This document shows positions 46,649-56,147 of a stretch of 62,233 nt of DNA, piece after piece (within the stretch, counting starts at the first letter, position 1; every line of letters starts with the position of its first letter). A program made the translations under genes and the position numbers. The stretch is from Spirochaetota bacterium (GTDB lineage: Bacteria > Spirochaetota > JAAYUW01 > JAOAHJ01): the NCBI GenBank assembly GCA_026415295.1, contig JAOAHJ010000007.1:1-62233 (forward strand). Reading direction: 5' to 3'. The notes below the pieces were generated by a model, which made no database searches, was not told where the DNA came from, and saw only the letters and a program-made list of their open reading frames with translations.

Positions 46649-48322
46649 ATGAAAAAAGAAATAAAAAAAATTTTAAAATATCTTTTTTACATTCCTTTAA
46701 GTAAAAGTGTTTTAATTAGAAAAATTATTTTAATTATATTATTAAATCCAAACAATAAATTTTCTTTTTTATACAAAAATAAAAAATGTTTTGGAGATGA
46801 TATAAAAAGTATCTTGAATTTATTTTATAAATTAGGTTTAACAAATAATTTTTTTGTTTATATTAGATTATTTTTATCAAAGTCTATAAAAATTAACATA
46901 AAAGAATCTGGATTTATTGCAAGATTTTCTATTCTTTTTGTCCCATTTTATTTTAAACATTTAAATAACTTTAAGTTAAAAAAAATATCAATCCTTCCAT
47001 CAAAGACTTTAAGAAATAGAAGGCTTCAAATTGAAAGAGAAATAGAAATTTTTTTAAGTCACTTTTTTTATGATATAGAAATTAGATACTTAAAGAATAA
47101 TGATTATCTGCCTGTTCAATTTACTTTAATAAATAATATTATAAATAAAGAAAATTTTAATAAAGAACAGTCTATAATTCAAAAGTGTGAAAATAATTTT
47201 ATTTTTGATAAAATAAAAAATTGTCTAACTATCAAGTTTAATATCTCTAAAACATCTCAATCTTTAAGTTCTCTTTTAATAATCATTCCATTAATTTTAA
47301 TATATAATAGTAAAACTAATAGCAAAATATCGAGTTTGAATTCTATAAAATTAATAATAACTAATATAAAAAGCTTCTCATTTATAATTATGACCTTATA
47401 TATTTTATTAAAAAATGGTATAATAATATACATTGAATCAGAAAAAAACAAATATAAAAAATTAACAAATAAAATATTGAATAATCTTTTTAAAAGTTTA
47501 ATTTTAGAATATTTTGAAATAAATAAGAAAAAAGATAAACCATCTAAACTTGATAATTTTAACTTAAATTTAATTTTTAAAAAAATAAAAATTTATGATA
47601 ATAATTATAAAGAATATAATTTAATTAAATTAAAAAATGATTTTAAATACATTTTAGAAAACTTTGAAGAAAACATACTTAATGAAAATTATATTAAAGA
47701 ACTTGATCTATCAATTCTTTCTTTCTTTTACATACTATTTTATTTATACCCCAATAATCTTTTTCTCAAAATTTTTTTTAATAAAAAATTAAAAAGGTTT
47801 TTAAAAAAACCTCAAAAAATTAATTATTTCTGCTATCAAGGTGATTTTCTATTTTTTATATTTTTTGATATATTAAATAAAAGTAAAAAAAATACTTTTT
47901 ATTTTAACTTTGAAAATTCACCAGATATTATTTTCCCATCAATTTTATTTACTATAATTAAAAAGAAAAAAGTATTTTTCTATGGTATAGAAAGATTAAT
48001 ATATAAAGAATCTAATAGGATAACTAGTATCCAAAACGAATTTCATAAACTTAATATAAACATTTTTTATAATAAAAAAGAGAATTACTTATACATTGAC
48101 GGAAAAGAAGCTTATGAAAAACTTATTAATTTTCAAAAGACTATTAAAAAAAAGGTTTTAATTAATTCTTACAATGATCACAGGATTGTGTTTTTATTTT
48201 CAATTCTATGTTCTATTTTTGGTTTAAAAATTAAAATAAAAGGGAAAAGTTCTATTTCAAAAACATTTCCAAACTTTTTTAATTTACTTAAAAAAATTTA
48301 TTGTTATAATAATAAAAATTAA
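46649..48322 (+). CDS. aroA: 3-phosphoshikimate 1-carboxyvinyltransferase (EPSP synthase), highly divergent
   Basis: Makes EPSP from shikimate-3-phosphate and PEP. Active-site landmarks survive: K19-S20-R24 (IPLSKSVLIR), SQ in KTSQSLSSLL, the catalytic Asp in ENSPDIIFPS, E and R in YKESNRI, NDHRI and K in SKTFPNFF. At 557 aa it is over 100 residues longer than usual, with Asn/Lys/Phe-rich insertions, and overall similarity is low. aroC begins 53 nt downstream, which strongly supports the call. No Shine-Dalgarno is visible. Confidence 0.88.
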   Translation: MKKEIKKILKYLFYIPLSKSVLIRKIILIILLNPNNKFSFLYKNKKCFGDDIKSILNLFYKLGLTNNFFVYIRLFLSKSIKINIKESGFIARFSILFVPFYFKHLNNFKLKKISILPSKTLRNRRLQIEREIEIFLSHFFYDIEIRYLKNNDYLPVQFTLINNIINKENFNKEQSIIQKCENNFIFDKIKNCLTIKFNISKTSQSLSSLLIIIPLILIYNSKTNSKISSLNSIKLIITNIKSFSFIIMTLYILLKNGIIIYIESEKNKYKKLTNKILNNLFKSLILEYFEINKKKDKPSKLDNFNLNLIFKKIKIYDNNYKEYNLIKLKNDFKYILENFEENILNENYIKELDLSILSFFYILFYLYPNNLFLKIFFNKKLKRFLKKPQKINYFCYQGDFLFFIFFDILNKSKKNTFYFNFENSPDIIFPSILFTIIKKKKVFFYGIERLIYKESNRITSIQNEFHKLNINIFYNKKENYLYIDGKEAYEKLINFQKTIKKKVLINSYNDHRIVFLFSILCSIFGLKIKIKGKSSISKTFPNFFNLLKKIYCYNNKN

Positions 48323-48375
48323 ATATTTTAAAATTAAATCTTAAGAATTTAATAGATTAAACTTATTAGAATGAT

Positions 48376-49491
48376 ATGAACTCTTTTGGAAAACTATTTA
48401 AAATTACTATATTTGGAGAATCTCACGGACCTTATGTTGGCATAACAATTGATGGAGTTCCTCCAGGAATAAAACTAAATATTTTAGACTTTAAAAGAGA
48501 CTTAAAAAGAAGATCTCCTAATTACTATGGTTCAACCAATAGAAAAGAGGAAGATATACCTATTATTATATCAGGTATAAAAAATAATTTAACAAATGGA
48601 TTTCCTTTGACTATTTTATTTGAAAATAAAAAATATAAAAATATTTATTTTAATTTTGATAAAGATAAAGAAAAAAATATTAATTACTATGAAAAATTCC
48701 TTACAATACCAAGACCATCACATGTTGATTTCGCTGCTATAAAAAAATGGGGTAAATTTTTTGATATAAGTGGTGGTGGACATTTATCTGGAAGACTTAC
48801 AGTTTGTATTGTTGCAGCAGGTGTTGTTGCAAGAAAAATAATAAATAATAATTTTACTGAAATCAATAGCAATATCGAAAAAAGAATAAAAAATGATCAA
48901 GATTTTGAAATTAAAAAAAATTTCAATAAATCAATCAAAATAAAATGCGAACCAATAGAAATATATGGAATAACGGATAAAAAAAAATTTTTAGATATTA
49001 TTAAAAAAATTAAAGATGAAAATGATAGTATCGGAGGAATATTACAATGCAGAATAAAAGGTTTACCTGCTGGCATTGGTGAGCCATTTTTTTATTCTCT
49101 TGAATCAGCCATATCTTCAATAATTTTTTCTATTCCATCAATAAAAGGTATAGAATTTGGTGCTGGTTTTAGTTTTTCAAAAATGAAAGGAAGTGAAGCA
49201 AATGACCCAATTGTAAATATAAATGGTAAAACAAGAACTAATTATAATGGTGGTATTACAGGTGGTATATCTAATGGAAATGATATAATTTTTAATATAG
49301 TTGCTAGACCTGTACCTTCCATAAAAAAAGAACAAGAAACAATAAATATAAAAACAAAAAAAATTGAAAAATTAGTTATTAATGGATGTCACGATTCTTG
49401 TCACATTTTAAGATTACCCCCTATAATAGAAGCAGCTTCTTATATTGCTATTCTTGACTTATTAATGATTAATAAATCTATAAACAAATAA
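48376..49491 (+). CDS. aroC: Chorismate synthase
   Basis: FMN-dependent last step of the shikimate pathway. All three signatures are present: GESHGPYVGITIDGVPPG near the start, RRSPNYYGSTNRKEED, and GGGHLSGRLTVCIVAAGVVA. The C-terminal RPVPSI and the HDSCHILRLPPIIEA region are intact. 371 aa, normal. Completes an aroA-aroC pair. Confidence 0.98.
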   Translation: MNSFGKLFKITIFGESHGPYVGITIDGVPPGIKLNILDFKRDLKRRSPNYYGSTNRKEEDIPIIISGIKNNLTNGFPLTILFENKKYKNIYFNFDKDKEKNINYYEKFLTIPRPSHVDFAAIKKWGKFFDISGGGHLSGRLTVCIVAAGVVARKIINNNFTEINSNIEKRIKNDQDFEIKKNFNKSIKIKCEPIEIYGITDKKKFLDIIKKIKDENDSIGGILQCRIKGLPAGIGEPFFYSLESAISSIIFSIPSIKGIEFGAGFSFSKMKGSEANDPIVNINGKTRTNYNGGITGGISNGNDIIFNIVARPVPSIKKEQETINIKTKKIEKLVINGCHDSCHILRLPPIIEAASYIAILDLLMINKSINK

Positions 49492-49642
49492 TGATACAAT
49501 TTTTAAATTAAATTATTAGATAAATCAGAAATATTTTAAAGATAAATATTTATAAATTGAAATTTTATAATTTTAAAATAAAATTTAATATAGAACACCC
49601 TTCAATATTAATAATTAAAATTGTTTATAAAAAAAATAGCTT

Positions 49643-50959
49643 ATGAAAAAGAAAATTTTATCCGTTTTATTTTCTATTTTTATAATTTTAATTAATTTTA
49701 TTTTAATTATTTCTTGTCATCCAAAATTTTTATATAATAAAAATGAAGATATAGAATTTCATTGGACAAAGTTAAGAGGTAGTATTTATGAAGAAAACTG
49801 CCAATCAACATGTAAAGATAATATTGGCAACATTTATATATTAGGTAATTCTAACAGTTCTTTTGATGGACAAACAAATTATGGTTCCTATGACTTTTTT
49901 ATAATTAAATATGACAGTAATGGAAACCATATATGGACAAGATTTAAAGGAGGTTCGGAAATAGATTATGCTTATGATATAGTTTATGACCCAAATGGCT
50001 TTTTATATGTTGTCGGTTATACGAGTGGAAGTTTTGACGGACAGACAAATAATGGTAGTGATGATATTTTTGTTGTTAAATACGATTTAAATGGTAATAC
50101 AATATGGACAAGATTAATAGGAACAAATTCTAATGATCAAGGAAGGGCAATCTGCATTGATAAATCTGGCTATATATATATTACAGGTTCATCATGGGGC
50201 AATTTTTATGGTGCTAATAATGGTCAAAACGATACTTTTATATTAAAACTTGATCCAGGAGGAAATGTTTTATGGGGTGTATTAAGAGGAAGTAATAATT
50301 ATGAAAATGGTATGGATATTATAACAGACAATGATAACAATATATATTTATGTGGAAATACAAATGGTTCATTCGATTCCCAACTTAATAATGGAGGAGA
50401 AGATATATTTGTTATAAAATATAGCTCAATAAATTCATCTCCAATTCATGAATGGACAATATTTAAGGGATCTAGTATTGATGATTATGTTACTAAAATA
50501 TTTTTAGATAGTAATAATAAAATTTATATTGTAGGAACAACATTTGGAAATATTGATTCTCAATTAAATATGGGTGGAGGAGATGGATTTATTATTAAAT
50601 TAAACAATATTAATGGAAATACAATTTTTACAAAATTAAAAGGTGGTCCATTACAAGAAGATGGTTATTTTAGCATTTTTATTAAAGAATATTTTATATA
50701 TGCCATTGGATATACCAATTCTTCTTTCGATAGTCAAATAAATAATGGCGGAGAAGATATATTATTAGTAAAATATGATATTAATGGCAATCATATCTGG
50801 ACTAAATTTATAGGAACAGAACAAAATGAAACAGGAGTTGATATATTAATTGATAATTTCGGAGCCATTATTATGGTAGGAAATGCTGCAGGTCCTCTAA
50901 ATAATCAACTCAATTTTGGAGAATCTGATGTTTTTATAATAAAATTATTAAGCAAATAA
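49643..50959 (+). CDS. Lipoprotein with seven SBBP-type repeats (seven-bladed beta-propeller)
   Basis: Signal with lipobox LIISC (C25). The rest consists of seven repeats of about 55-60 residues, each with W-T-(K/R)-(L/F)-x-G, then (D/N)xxGxIYIxG, SFDxQxNxGGxD(I/F)F(I/V)(I/V)KYDxNGN. Seven copies close one beta-propeller. Likely exposed on the outer membrane or in the periplasm. Ends KLLSK with no anchor. The decayed propeller lipoprotein at 45798 is a similar type. It meets the barrel gene at 50964 convergently with a 4-nt gap. Function unknown. Confidence 0.87.
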   Translation: MKKKILSVLFSIFIILINFILIISCHPKFLYNKNEDIEFHWTKLRGSIYEENCQSTCKDNIGNIYILGNSNSSFDGQTNYGSYDFFIIKYDSNGNHIWTRFKGGSEIDYAYDIVYDPNGFLYVVGYTSGSFDGQTNNGSDDIFVVKYDLNGNTIWTRLIGTNSNDQGRAICIDKSGYIYITGSSWGNFYGANNGQNDTFILKLDPGGNVLWGVLRGSNNYENGMDIITDNDNNIYLCGNTNGSFDSQLNNGGEDIFVIKYSSINSSPIHEWTIFKGSSIDDYVTKIFLDSNNKIYIVGTTFGNIDSQLNMGGGDGFIIKLNNINGNTIFTKLKGGPLQEDGYFSIFIKEYFIYAIGYTNSSFDSQINNGGEDILLVKYDINGNHIWTKFIGTEQNETGVDILIDNFGAIIMVGNAAGPLNNQLNFGESDVFIIKLLSK

Positions 50960-50963
50960 AAAG

Positions 50964-52379
50964 TTAAAAATTTATCGATGTATTAAGATTAATTGTTAAT
51001 ATCTTATTATAAGGATAGGTAAATTCTCCTTTTTCTTCACCAAAATTATATGAACACCTTATATTTATTGGAGGATAATCACCAAAATATATATTTGTAG
51101 AAAAAACCAAAATAAATGTATTATCTGTTAAATTTCCATACAAACTTAGACTTAAATTCAAATGATTTTGAAAAAGTTTACTTTTTGCTATTGAACTTGC
51201 GAAATAGTATTTTCCATAATAAAAGGGTATAAAATAATCAGATAAATTCTTACCTAAGACCATTATAAGAGGTATTACTTCATCTATCTTTTCAATTCTA
51301 TATCCCTGAGAATTGTAAAAAAAAGTAAAAGAAAAACTCAAACTTTTATCTTCTAAAAAATTTTTAGAAATTCCTGTAACTATTTGCAATGATGGTAAAG
51401 GTGGTAATATTTCTTCTACTAAATAAGGAAATGCTGCTTTCTTTATTCCTTTGATAAAATAACCATTAAAATATGACATTTCAAAATAGATATCTAAACT
51501 TAAATTGGTTCCACCAAAAAGAGTCCCAGAAAAATCAAAACCTATTTTTGGCTCATAACTCTTTCTAAAGTAACCTGTTAAACCAATTTCAAATCCAGAA
51601 AATGTAAAATCAATTCTTGTACCAAGACCACTTTTTTTAATATCATAATTTATAGAACTGCTATCTAATCCATATAGATCCCAGAAAAAAAACAAATTTA
51701 TTTTATTTAAAGGTATATGCATTCTAACTCCTGGTTTACCACCCCTTGTATCCTGAGAGGAAAGAAAATTATATTTCTCAAGATTGATAAAATCAACTGG
51801 AGTCCACATAAAAGATGGCCCCCAAGAAATCAACTGTTTACCAACCCTAATAAATAAAAATGGTAAAATGTTATAATCAAAGAAAAACTCGGAAAGATTT
51901 AAATTTAAGTTATTTAGTTGATATGAATTTTTAAATTTATCTATATTGTCTGTAAAATAATAAATATAATAAGAATAATTATACTTGACATAAAATTTTA
52001 ATATTTCCATAAATGAAATAGAACCAAAAAAATTACCTGAAATTAAACCATTTGAATTATAATTATTATAATCACTATAAAAATTATAGTTATTTGAATA
52101 ATTTATAAAACCTCCAAATAGAAAGGAAAAAGTATTTTTTTTTGCTTCTTCCTTTTGCTTTTCAAACTCTTTATCAAAATTTTCTTCAGAATAAATATCT
52201 TCTTCAGAAGAAGTTTCCTGAGACAACACTTTATAACTAAATAAAAAACTATAAACTGTTAAAATAGTTAAAATTATTATAGAATAACTAAGTTTTTTTA
52301 ACATATTTTTTATAAATAAATTATCAAACTTAAAAATTTTATTATAATTAAATTTTTTAAAAAAATTAATTAATCTCAT
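50964..52379 (-). CDS. Predicted outer-membrane beta-barrel of a Lol-like export cluster
   Basis: A leader of about 26 residues precedes a signal-like helix (KLSYSIIILTILTVYSFLFSYKVLSQ), then a Glu-rich stretch and a long Tyr/Phe/Asn-rich beta region. RVGKQLISWGPSFMWTPVDFIN with TRGGKPGVRMHIP is a motif of DUF1302-like porins found with LolA-like and FtsX-like genes. Start set at ATG 52379, six nt after GGAG; a TTG 12 nt upstream overlaps that site. It follows the LolA-like gene by 33 nt and is the last gene of the cluster, probably its outer-membrane partner. Confidence 0.8.
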   Translation of the reverse strand: MRLINFFKKFNYNKIFKFDNLFIKNMLKKLSYSIIILTILTVYSFLFSYKVLSQETSSEEDIYSEENFDKEFEKQKEEAKKNTFSFLFGGFINYSNNYNFYSDYNNYNSNGLISGNFFGSISFMEILKFYVKYNYSYYIYYFTDNIDKFKNSYQLNNLNLNLSEFFFDYNILPFLFIRVGKQLISWGPSFMWTPVDFINLEKYNFLSSQDTRGGKPGVRMHIPLNKINLFFFWDLYGLDSSSINYDIKKSGLGTRIDFTFSGFEIGLTGYFRKSYEPKIGFDFSGTLFGGTNLSLDIYFEMSYFNGYFIKGIKKAAFPYLVEEILPPLPSLQIVTGISKNFLEDKSLSFSFTFFYNSQGYRIEKIDEVIPLIMVLGKNLSDYFIPFYYGKYYFASSIAKSKLFQNHLNLSLSLYGNLTDNTFILVFSTNIYFGDYPPINIRCSYNFGEEKGEFTYPYNKILTINLNTSINF

Positions 52380-52412
52380 AAAAAACTCCAATTTTTTACT
52401 TTTTATAGATCA

Positions 52413-53168
52413 TTATCTTGATTGATTTTCTAAAAAAGCTTTAGTAAAAATATAATCAGGTATTTTTGAAATAGAAAAATCTTCAATCATTATTGAAGTT
52501 TTTTTGCCTTCTTCTATATTGTCAACAATCAATATTTTTGTTGCAATATATTTTTCACCTTTTAATTTCTCATACTTTATATAGTAATCAGTTTGCATCA
52601 ATTTTTCAGATTGGGAAAAATATTCTCTTTTTACTGGAAGCATAGATTCTTTATCAACATAGATTTTTTGTATTGGATATGAAACATCAAGTTTTTTTGC
52701 TTTTAGCAAAATTACATAAGTGTCAAATTTTGCTACTTTTTCATCCTTTAAATAAGAAATATCATAAAGTTCTTCTGTTTTCATTTTTTCAAAACTTTCA
52801 GCTTTAGCATTTGTATCCCCAACATTCTCTTTTCTATTCTTATAAACAAACTCTCTAGTTGCAGGAAGATACATATAAAAATCATCCTTTATTCTTAAAT
52901 AACCTTTTCCTTTCTCTGAGTCTGGTTCAATAAAAATAAGAACAAATTTATCTTCCTTATCTCTTCTATACCATCTTAACTTATAAACCTTATTTGAAGA
53001 ATTTGGATCAACCTGTATTATATTTAAAGTCGTTGTTATATCTTCATCATAGTTCAATTTATTTTCAATATCTCTTATAACTTTAACAGGATCAATCTTC
53101 TTTTGTGTTTGGGCAGTAAAAAAAATAAAAATTATTATTAACAATGTAGTTAAAAATACTTTTTTCAT
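52413..53168 (-). CDS. LolA-like outer-membrane lipoprotein-sorting protein
   Basis: Signal peptide (MKKVFLTTLL to about AQTQ) and the beta-barrel lipid-carrier fold: DPVKVIRDIENKL, LRWYRRDKEDKFVLIFIEPDSEKGKGYLRI, DDFYMYLPATREFVYKNR, then LDVSYPIQKIYVDKESMLPVKREYFSQSEKL. These match the LolA_like (outer membrane lipoprotein-sorting protein) group rather than classic LolA. Start moved to ATG 53168 because GGAGAGG lies just upstream, inside the longer frame. Probably ferries lipid or lipoprotein from the ABC transporter to the barrel next door. Confidence 0.87.
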   Translation of the reverse strand: MKKVFLTTLLIIIFIFFTAQTQKKIDPVKVIRDIENKLNYDEDITTTLNIIQVDPNSSNKVYKLRWYRRDKEDKFVLIFIEPDSEKGKGYLRIKDDFYMYLPATREFVYKNRKENVGDTNAKAESFEKMKTEELYDISYLKDEKVAKFDTYVILLKAKKLDVSYPIQKIYVDKESMLPVKREYFSQSEKLMQTDYYIKYEKLKGEKYIATKILIVDNIEEGKKTSIMIEDFSISKIPDYIFTKAFLENQSR

Positions 53169-53254
53169 TTTCCTCTCCAATTTAATTTATTATTTTATAT
53201 TTTAATATTTTATTATTGCAATGCTATCTTGTTAATTATTATTTAATAGACTTC

Positions 53255-54583
53255 TTAAAATTCTCTCCTCAATGCTTCAACTGGTTTTATTTTACCTGCA
53301 TATCTAGAAGGTATATACGCAAAAATAATAGTTAAAAAAATAATAGCTAAAAGAAGAAAAATTAATTGTAATAAATTTATTAGAAAAAATAAATGTCCCC
53401 CTTTCAAAAATAATTGAAGATCTCTAATAGATGAAAGATCAATAAAATATGAAAAAATAAAAATTAAAAACCCCCCAACTATATATCCAATAAGTGTAAA
53501 AATAATGCCAAGGATTACATTTTCTAAAATAAACAACTTAACAATATCTTCTCTTTTCATTCCAATTGTTCTTATAGTTCCAATTTCAACCATTCTATTA
53601 TTTATAGTCATTCTTATATTTATAAATAATGAAACTCCTATTATAAGAAAAAGTACAAAACCTATAACAAGTGCTACACCATTTAAAACAGAAGTAAATC
53701 TTTCAACAGCACTCATAATTTCATCTATTGCAAGAATAAAGAAAAAGGTACCATTTTTATTACTTTGCATAAAGTCTCTAATAAATTTTAAAAAAGCATT
53801 ACCTCCCTGTTTGCTAAAATCAAGATATTCTTTAATTACATTATAACCTTTCTCTTCTAAAATATTATTTACCTCTTTTTTTAAATTTAATGTATTTCTT
53901 TTCTCTTTTTTATCAAAATAGATCAAAATTTCTTCAGATGAATCCAAAGGGAAATTAAGTCCCTTTTTTAAATATGAAAGATGTCCAAAACTCTGAGTTG
54001 AAAGTAGAAGATTTGAGCTTTTATAAATCCCCTTTATTACAAAAAATATAGTATTATATGCCCCTGTATATGTTTTAACTACTCCAAGAATCTCGTCCCC
54101 AATATCAACTTCAAGATAATTTGCATCTTCTTCAGAAATTATTATTGAAGATTCATCTTCTAAAAAATCTTTCCAGGAGCCTTTTAATATGGTAATCTTA
54201 TTAATTCCTTTTTTATCAATTTCAGGGTCTATTCCAGTAATATCAATCATTTTTGAAAAACCTTTACTATAAACTCTAAATCCAGAAGAAATTCTAAATA
54301 AAATCTCAGAATCTTTAAATTTTTCTTTAATTATTTTCTCTATTTCTTTGTTGTAATTTATTATTCTTTTAAAACTTTGCCCATTTTTATCAAATCCAAA
54401 AATAGTTAAGTCTCCAAAAAATGCTTGTGTAAAATTCTCTTTGAAGTTTACTTTAACTCCATTAGTAAAAGAAAATACAATAATTAAAATAAATCCGATT
54501 ATTGAAAAAGTTGCACCCAGTGAGACTGATCTCTTTTTATCCCTAAAAATATTTCTAAATGCTATTTTTATTAAGTTTATCAT
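53255..54583 (-). CDS. FtsX-like (MacB/LolC-LolE type) ABC permease 1
   Basis: Four-TM MacB/LolCE topology: N-terminal helix, periplasmic domain (about 40-280), three C-terminal helices. N-terminal NLIKIAFRNIFRDKKRS and GTIRTIGMKREDIVKLFILENVILG plus C-terminal PSRYAGKIKPVEALRREF are family hallmarks. AAGGAA precedes ATG. Works with the ATPase at 56148 and the second permease. Confidence 0.93.
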   Translation of the reverse strand: MINLIKIAFRNIFRDKKRSVSLGATFSIIGFILIIVFSFTNGVKVNFKENFTQAFFGDLTIFGFDKNGQSFKRIINYNKEIEKIIKEKFKDSEILFRISSGFRVYSKGFSKMIDITGIDPEIDKKGINKITILKGSWKDFLEDESSIIISEEDANYLEVDIGDEILGVVKTYTGAYNTIFFVIKGIYKSSNLLLSTQSFGHLSYLKKGLNFPLDSSEEILIYFDKKEKRNTLNLKKEVNNILEEKGYNVIKEYLDFSKQGGNAFLKFIRDFMQSNKNGTFFFILAIDEIMSAVERFTSVLNGVALVIGFVLFLIIGVSLFINIRMTINNRMVEIGTIRTIGMKREDIVKLFILENVILGIIFTLIGYIVGGFLIFIFSYFIDLSSIRDLQLFLKGGHLFFLINLLQLIFLLLAIIFLTIIFAYIPSRYAGKIKPVEALRREF

Positions 54584-54657
54584 AAATGTTTTCCTTATTT
54601 TTACTTATATTTGAAATATCTATATAATACTTTTCTATATAATACTTTTTGTATCAA

Positions 54658-56046
54658 TTAAACTCTTTCTAACATAGCTTTAAGAGGAGTTATTTTAGTA
54701 GCAACTTTCAAAGGATATAATGTTGAAAGTATTGTTACCAAAATAAGTATAATAAAAATTGATATTAGAGATGAGCTTGTTAATTTAAAAAATAACTTTC
54801 CTCCTCCATACATCATCTGAGCAAAGTTTTTTGGTAATGAAATTCCTACCTTTCCAATAATAAAAACAACAACTGCTCCAATAATTATACCTAATATAGT
54901 AAAAAATATTGTAACTATTAATGACTCATATATATATTGCTTTGCTATGAAAGACTTTGATCCACCTATAGCTCTTATTGTTCCTATTTCAGCAGTTCTC
55001 TCAAATATATTTATTATAAAAGTATTCATTAAAATAATACCTACTGTTATAAAAAGAATAAAAGCAATAATTGTTATAAATATTTGAATAGCATTTGCAA
55101 TTTCATATATTCCAGCTGAAGCTTTTCTCCAATCAACAACTTTAACTCCTAACTCTTTTTTTTCATTTATTTTACTAATTATTTCTGGTATATCTTTCTC
55201 ATTTTTTAGTAAAACCATTATCATTGTTACCCCACTATTATTAGACCAACTCAGTTTACTAAAATCAATTGTTTCTCTATTCTTTTCTTCAGATACAGAA
55301 TCCTCGGCAAAAATATCTTCCTCGCTACCTGTAGAAAGAAGTTTCTGTAAATTATTAGGTAAAGACTCAATTAGTAAACCCTGAAAATTAAATAATTCTT
55401 TATAAGTTTCTATATCAATGTAATCAATTCCTCTAAATTGATCATTAAAAAGTTTATTTCTAAATATACCAACAACTTTAACCTTTTTAGAGTTAATTGA
55501 GCTTGATCCTGAAGTTCCAATTAAAGTTAAAATATCTCCTATTTTAACATCTATTCCTCTTTCTTTTAAACTTTTCTTTGTATTTGTTGAAATAATTATT
55601 CCAGACTCATTAAAAAAACTTCCTTCTATTATTTCAATATTTTTAAATATACCCTCATATTTTTTTGGATCTATTGCATTAAAAACAATTGAAACTGATA
55701 TATCTGAATCTGTATCAACTATTGCAAAATTTTGAGCCATAGGAACATAAGCTTTTATTTTATCTTGATCTTTTAAAAACTTAACAATCTGATCAAAATT
55801 TTCGATTGTTGGTAATGGTTGACTAAATGAAAAAGGACTTGGTAAAATTTTTGACTTTGATGAATAAATTACAATGTGCCCTGTATAATTGTTTATTATT
55901 GAATTTTTAGTTGCTTCTTTTAGTGAATATACAAAAGAATTACCTATTAACAAAAATAAAACCCCAAACAAAATTAATATTCCAATTGCTATAAGTTTAC
56001 CTTTATATCTTAATACTGATCTAAATGCAATTTTTAAAATTAACAT
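54658..56046 (-). CDS. FtsX-like (MacB/LolC-LolE type) ABC permease 2
   Basis: Paralogue of the next gene with the same four-TM layout: LKIAFRSVLRYKGKL at the start, GTIRAIGGSKSFIAKQYIYESL in the coupling region and TLYPLKVATKITPLKAM at the end. The periplasmic domain carries an acidic insert (about 235-260, TGSEEDIFAEDSVSEEKN). Two different permeases imply a LolCE-like heterodimer. AGGAG precedes ATG. Confidence 0.93.
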   Translation of the reverse strand: MLILKIAFRSVLRYKGKLIAIGILILFGVLFLLIGNSFVYSLKEATKNSIINNYTGHIVIYSSKSKILPSPFSFSQPLPTIENFDQIVKFLKDQDKIKAYVPMAQNFAIVDTDSDISVSIVFNAIDPKKYEGIFKNIEIIEGSFFNESGIIISTNTKKSLKERGIDVKIGDILTLIGTSGSSSINSKKVKVVGIFRNKLFNDQFRGIDYIDIETYKELFNFQGLLIESLPNNLQKLLSTGSEEDIFAEDSVSEEKNRETIDFSKLSWSNNSGVTMIMVLLKNEKDIPEIISKINEKKELGVKVVDWRKASAGIYEIANAIQIFITIIAFILFITVGIILMNTFIINIFERTAEIGTIRAIGGSKSFIAKQYIYESLIVTIFFTILGIIIGAVVVFIIGKVGISLPKNFAQMMYGGGKLFFKLTSSSLISIFIILILVTILSTLYPLKVATKITPLKAMLERV

Positions 56047-56147
56047 ACTTTTCTCCTAATTTATGAAAAAAATATTTTATGAAATAACCTATCTATGAAA
56101 TAATTTATCTTAGTAAAACTATTAATTATTTATAATTTTAAAATTTA

